Shown piece by piece: positions 61,078 through 64,000 of a stretch of DNA of 64,000 nt. The stretch's first letter is position 1. Each line of letters opens with the position of its first letter. The position numbers were made by a program, and so were the translations under genes. The notes beneath the pieces are model-generated. The model was not told the origin of the DNA and did not search any database. It worked only from the letters and a program-made list of their open reading frames with translations. The DNA comes from Daphnia carinata (taxonomy: Eukaryota; Arthropoda; Branchiopoda; Diplostraca; Daphniidae): NCBI RefSeq assembly GCF_022539665.2, contig NC_081335.1:1612001-1676000 (forward strand), in the 5' to 3' direction.

Positions 61078-61934
61078 TTTCATTTTGCGAGGCAAGCGGA
61101 AGGGAAAAATTAAAACAAAAAGAGCAGCCGCTTCACTATTAGCTTTGTTCTCGAGTGGCGGTGTGGGTTGGCGGTCTCTTGACTTACTAGCTCGATGATG
61201 GATCGGCCCACCCGTCATCGCCAACGTTGAACTATTCCCAACCCTCTTTGTTTTGTTTTTTCTTTTACCGAATGCGAATTCAATTGGCACCGCAAGGACG
61301 AAATGAAAAATGCTCATTAGTCACCGCCTGAAAACATCGTGTGAGCATACCACCAGTCAACATTTGCACTAATTAAAATGGTGCGACATCACGTGTCTTA
61401 TTTGCACTTACATTGATTGTTTTTGCGGACCACTTTCTTGTCCTTCATCCAAGCGAAGTCGCCACCGTTGTCGATGTTCCCCTCTGCGTCGTCATCGTCT
61501 TCGTCGTTGTCACAGTCGTGATGTTGCATGGAGTTTACGAGGTCACTGACGGCCGGCTGTGGTTGCTGATGGTGCAGAAGGACGGCCGAAGCTGAGGCCA
61601 CCACTAAATTCTGATCGTAATAAGAAGGCGCGTGATGAGCACCGACTCCGAGCAGGACGTCGTTGTCGTCGTCCTCTTCCCCGTTGGTGCCGGCCATTCC
61701 GGCGACGGATTGCGCGGTCGCAAGGCTACCACCGATCATCATGCCGTCGCGCACGACTCCGTTCGAGTCCAGCGACGAACGTCCACTCGTGAGGTACTCC
61801 ACCAGACTGCTACCGCTTGCGCTGCTGCTACCTGACGAATGCTGTTGTTGTTGTTGTTGTTGTTGTTGTACGAAGCCGGTGTTGTTCTCCGTCGTCGATT
61901 GAACTACCGCCGGGGCTAGTAGCAACCTCTCCAT
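54343..61934 (-). CDS. pb: proboscipedia (Hox2) homeodomain protein, two exons
   Basis: This is the Hox2-class homeodomain transcription factor, which acts in mouthpart/gnathal identity in insects and in anterior segments of other arthropods. The coding sequence joins 61934-61412 to 56372-54343 on the minus strand, giving 850 residues, near the length I recall for Drosophila Pb (about 780). The join is phase 1 (CAAT|gtaagt to cag|TG) and creates Leu175. The ATG at 61934 has an in-frame TAG eight codons upstream. The hexapeptide is FAWM (160-163) rather than the usual YPWM. The homeodomain (180-239) is intact in one exon. It lies upstream of lab on the same strand, as expected from Hox collinearity. 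An additional microexon in the 5-kb intron cannot be excluded. Confidence 0.97.
57073..57166. repeat. Interleaved inverted repeats with pseudoknot-like order
   Basis: Arm A AGAGGCAA (57073-57080) pairs with TTGCCTCT (57143-57150). Arm B CCATTCAAACAAAT (57108-57121) pairs perfectly over 14 bases with ATTTGTTTGAATGG (57153-57166). The order is A, B, A', B', which cannot nest in a simple hairpin. Between A and B a small hairpin, AGATGT-tttt-ACATCT, sits at 57086-57101. Whether any RNA from this intron folds this way is unknown. The B arms alone would give a 59-base hairpin with a 31-base loop. Confidence 0.6.
57996..58029. repeat. (CA) microsatellite in the pb intron
   Basis: About 17 CA units, read as ACACAC…, between a short non-repetitive stretch and A-rich DNA. 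Confidence 0.9.
58427..58448. promoter_or_regulatory. Near-perfect 22-base palindrome centred on GACGTC
   Basis: The arms ACAGTGG and CCACTGT flank TGACGTCG, with only one mismatched pair over 22 bases. Three or four further flanking bases pair if wobble is allowed. The core resembles a CRE/ATF site. It lies in a 280-base non-repetitive island in the pb intron. Confidence 0.45.
58631..58650. repeat. C-run of 20
   Basis: A run of 20 consecutive C follows TCTCTCT. Long G/C homopolymers recur in this window (G runs near 3700, 6628, 41430, 50886 and 62398) and this is the longest. Confidence 0.9.
59157..59258 (+). other. Exon-like block in the pb intron, opposite strand
   Basis: A branch-point-like CTTAAC, the acceptor TTTATCTCGTTGACAG, 102 bases, and then an ideal donor ATCGG|gtaagt followed by a poly-T. 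One frame is open across it (…[20 protein letters not shown]…) but resembles no protein I know; the other two have stops. It could be an exon of a plus-strand transcript running rightwards out of the window, or a chance arrangement. I could not find partner exons. Confidence 0.3.
61412..61934 (-). CDS. pb: pb exon 1: Gln/Ser-rich N-terminus and divergent hexapeptide
   Basis: Residues 1-174 plus one base of codon 175. It begins [20 protein letters not shown], followed by a nine-Gln run and a Ser/Gly-rich stretch. Two acidic clusters follow (EEDDDNDV near 86-93 and [12 protein letters not shown] near 143-154). The exon ends [17 protein letters not shown] with the hexapeptide-like FAWMKDKK at 160-167. 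The Trp-Met core and the following basic residues fit Pb, whereas the usual Tyr-Pro is Phe-Ala. The donor T|gtaagt is strong. Confidence 0.94.
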
Positions 61935-64000
61935 ATTATGGAGATGAACAAGTGGCTAGCTAACACCTGCTGTGAAACGTAAAAAGAACGAAACGGATCA
62001 TTTTTTCTGTAAATCTTGTGGGTTCCCATCTCTTGCGACGTAACGAGGTACTAAGACCCCCACGACCACTTTTGCCCCGACTATTTAATAGCCCACCTTC
62101 GACAAGTCTCTCACCGAATCTCTGAGGGCTGATTAAAAGAATGAAACAGTCGGGGCAACAACAACAGCTTGTAAGGCTTCTTTGGTTATTTTTTTTTTTT
62201 TTTTCTTCTCTCCGATTATGTCTTATCTATATGTATTATTTTGATGGACGGTGTTGCTCGGTCGTCTTTTGGTTAAGCCCATGCATTTAATGACTACTGT
62301 TCAGTAGAGGAAAGGAGAGAAGAAAAAAAGAAGAAAGAATACAAAACAATAATTTCAGAACAAGAAAATGATTTCAAGAATGAGCGGTTGAGAAGTGGGG
62401 GGGGGGGGAGATGGTCGAAAATAACACAGACGCACAAGTAGAGTCGGGAGAGACAGAAGAAGGAAAAGGTCAGGCTGTGTAATTACACGATGTGTGTTGT
62501 GCGCTACTCGAGTTTCTATTGGCTGGGATAATTTTACCTCGTACCATCCACCAAAGACGGACGGGTGGCGGAAGGGGGGTTGGAGAGGGAATACAAGAAG
62601 AAGGCAAGAAGCTCGTAATTACATTAGAGTACATCATCAGGCTACCGGGTTTGAATTTTTTTTTTTTTTTTTTTTTTTTTTTGTGTTTAGATTTCATCTT
62701 TTTTTTTTCTCTATCTTCATAAAACAGCATTTAGCTCTTTGCCTGTTACACACAACACCCGAACGGTCTATACTTGGTTAGCAGAGAGGAACCAATTAGA
62801 TGTTAATGCCCTTTTTTTTTTCATTATTATTATTTTTTTAAAAATTCTTTTAGCTGCTGCATGTATGCGTGTGTACTTGTGGTGTGTGTAAGTATGTGAT
62901 GTTTTCGTTGTTGTTTGAGAGTAGTTATCTCATTATCTCATACCTGTTTGATCGGAATGGCGCTTCAATTCGAGATTCGTTTGCACCTAGTCACGAAGCA
63001 TAAAGATGATGAAGTAGATTCTTTTTTTTTTTTTCTCCCCCTATTTAATCCAATGATGTGCGGCGGCTACTGTTCTCGTCGTACGAACGGAATTTCAAAC
63101 ACGATGTCTATGTTTTCAAAGAAAAATTTGGCTCAATACCACACACTGCTACACACTTCACCATTCCCACGCACACACTGGCATTTTTCGTTTCGTCCTT
63201 TGTTTTGTCGAGTTATCAAGAAAAAAAAAATGTATAATTTTTCTTTTCTTTTTAACGTCACTGTGTACGGAATGATGGATCCGATCGTTCCGGTTGCCGT
63301 CAATGTTTTGATGACAATGCCGCTCGATCCAACTTTGGCAAGCCTCTCTGTCGTCTTTATTCTTTTCGCGTTTTTGTTTCGTACAAAATGTCTTTTCTCT
63401 TTCGGTTGTGCCTGCGCCGCCGCTCTTGGCACCTCGCACACCCAACACCAAGCGCACACTCGTACAGCCGGATCGGACGGAGTACTGGGGGCTACTGTCC
63501 CCGATTTTTGCAGCTCCACACCACTGTTACCACACACACATACACACACGTACGCACACAATCACTCTTTTGTTGTAGTTCTTAAAAAGAATGGATGGAA
63601 ATGACAGAGGCACAACAGACTTTGTTTTCGTGTCTTTTTTCTATTTTATTTCACACTATCCTAGCAACTTTGTAGGGTGGTGCAAAGAAGGGGAGATGTG
63701 CACCCACTAAATCACGGACACCTTCTGTGTTCTATTTTGTATGGGAGTAGATCCGGACGTCAGACGGTCGTGCACCCTCCTTCATTAAAATCAGCCCCCC
63801 TGCACCTTTTTTTTTTCGTGTGTGTGTGTGTGTGTGTGTGTGTTGGAACACTAGGTTTAGGGGGGTGGAGTAGAGAGGCGTGCGCACTCAGATATGCGAG
63901 TTGAATTCTACATTACAAATTTTTGAATTGATTTGATTTAAAACGAAAGAATTTCTCTTTTTGTCGCCACACGAATTATGGCCTTAGTGCAACGAGATTT
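61935..64000. other. pb upstream DNA
   Basis: Apart from the inverted repeat at 62072-62158, this is mixed AT-rich DNA. It includes a poly-T at 62658-62682, a TGATGGAT site at 63273-63280 and a GT run near 63820-63842. Open frames up to about 230 codons (for example 62915-63604 on the plus strand) are translated T-rich and CA-rich sequence and resemble no protein. A possible minus-strand acceptor (TTTCACAG, near 61970) would allow a spliced pb 5' UTR. Confidence 0.6.
62072..62158 (-). promoter_or_regulatory. Hairpin-forming repeat and AT box just upstream of pb
   Basis: The arms TTGCCCCGACT (62072-62082) and AGTCGGGGCAA (62148-62158) are exact inverse complements. Inside them, TTTAATAGCCC (62084-62094) pairs with GGGCTGATTAAA (62126-62137) with one bulge, leaving a loop of about 31 bases. 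The element sits 138-224 bases upstream of the pb ATG. On the minus strand the left inner part reads CTATTAAATAG, which could serve as a TATA-type box. It may therefore be core promoter or 5' UTR structure; no start site is proven. Confidence 0.4.

Larger units (their letters stand above)
56373..61411 (-). other. pb intron (5.0 kb)
   Basis: This phase-1 intron contains several features unlike plain AT-rich filler. There are interleaved inverted repeats at 57073-57166, a CA run at 57996-58029, a non-repetitive island at about 58330-58610 with a near-perfect 22-base palindrome around GACGTC (58427-58448), a C run of 20 at 58631-58650, an exon-like block on the plus strand at 59157-59258, and a TGATGGAT site at 61196-61203. 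No recognisable protein is encoded. Confidence 0.75.

Noticed and set aside
62915-63604. 229-codon open frame on the plus strand
   Set aside because: Its translation is dominated by T-rich and CA-rich simple sequence, with no recognisable domain or splice structure.

Overview
This is animal nuclear DNA, most likely from an arthropod and by style a crustacean such as a water flea (Daphnia-like branchiopod). The species is my inference from protein divergence, intron layout and the many poly-T/poly-A and CA/GT tracts; nothing here fixes it. The window carries the anterior end of a Hox cluster and one neighbouring gene. Three protein-coding genes can be supported: cap-n-collar (cnc, CNC-bZIP/Nrf family, + strand, 5' end missing), labial (lab, Hox1, - strand, two coding exons) and proboscipedia (pb, Hox2, - strand, two coding exons).

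Layout. 1-7247: no recognisable gene, probably 5' cnc intron or upstream DNA. 7248-21931: nine cnc coding exons, with a 10.5-kb intron (8456-18952) that may hold a second promoter. 21932-29668: the cnc 3' UTR and the gap between the tail-to-tail cnc and lab genes. 29669-35579: lab, with its homeobox in exon 2 and hexapeptide in exon 1. 35580-54342: an 18.8-kb gap between pb and lab, holding the lab upstream region and two exon-like blocks on the opposite strand. 54343-61934: pb, with a 5-kb intron that contains palindromes, a pseudoknot-like repeat arrangement and another exon-like block on the opposite strand. 61935-64000: pb upstream DNA with a long inverted repeat close to the start codon. 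Because lab and pb run leftwards, the rest of the Hox cluster (Hox3 and more posterior genes) should lie to the right of the window.

How the genes relate. lab and pb are homeodomain factors that specify anterior segments in arthropods, and cnc patterns the labral/mandibular head as well as serving the Keap1-regulated stress response. The most interesting architectural point is that cnc sits beside lab, on the anterior side and in convergent orientation. From memory, the vertebrate NFE2/NFE2L genes lie on the same side of all four HOX clusters and in the same orientation. Most remaining open frames are in simple-sequence DNA and are not credible genes.
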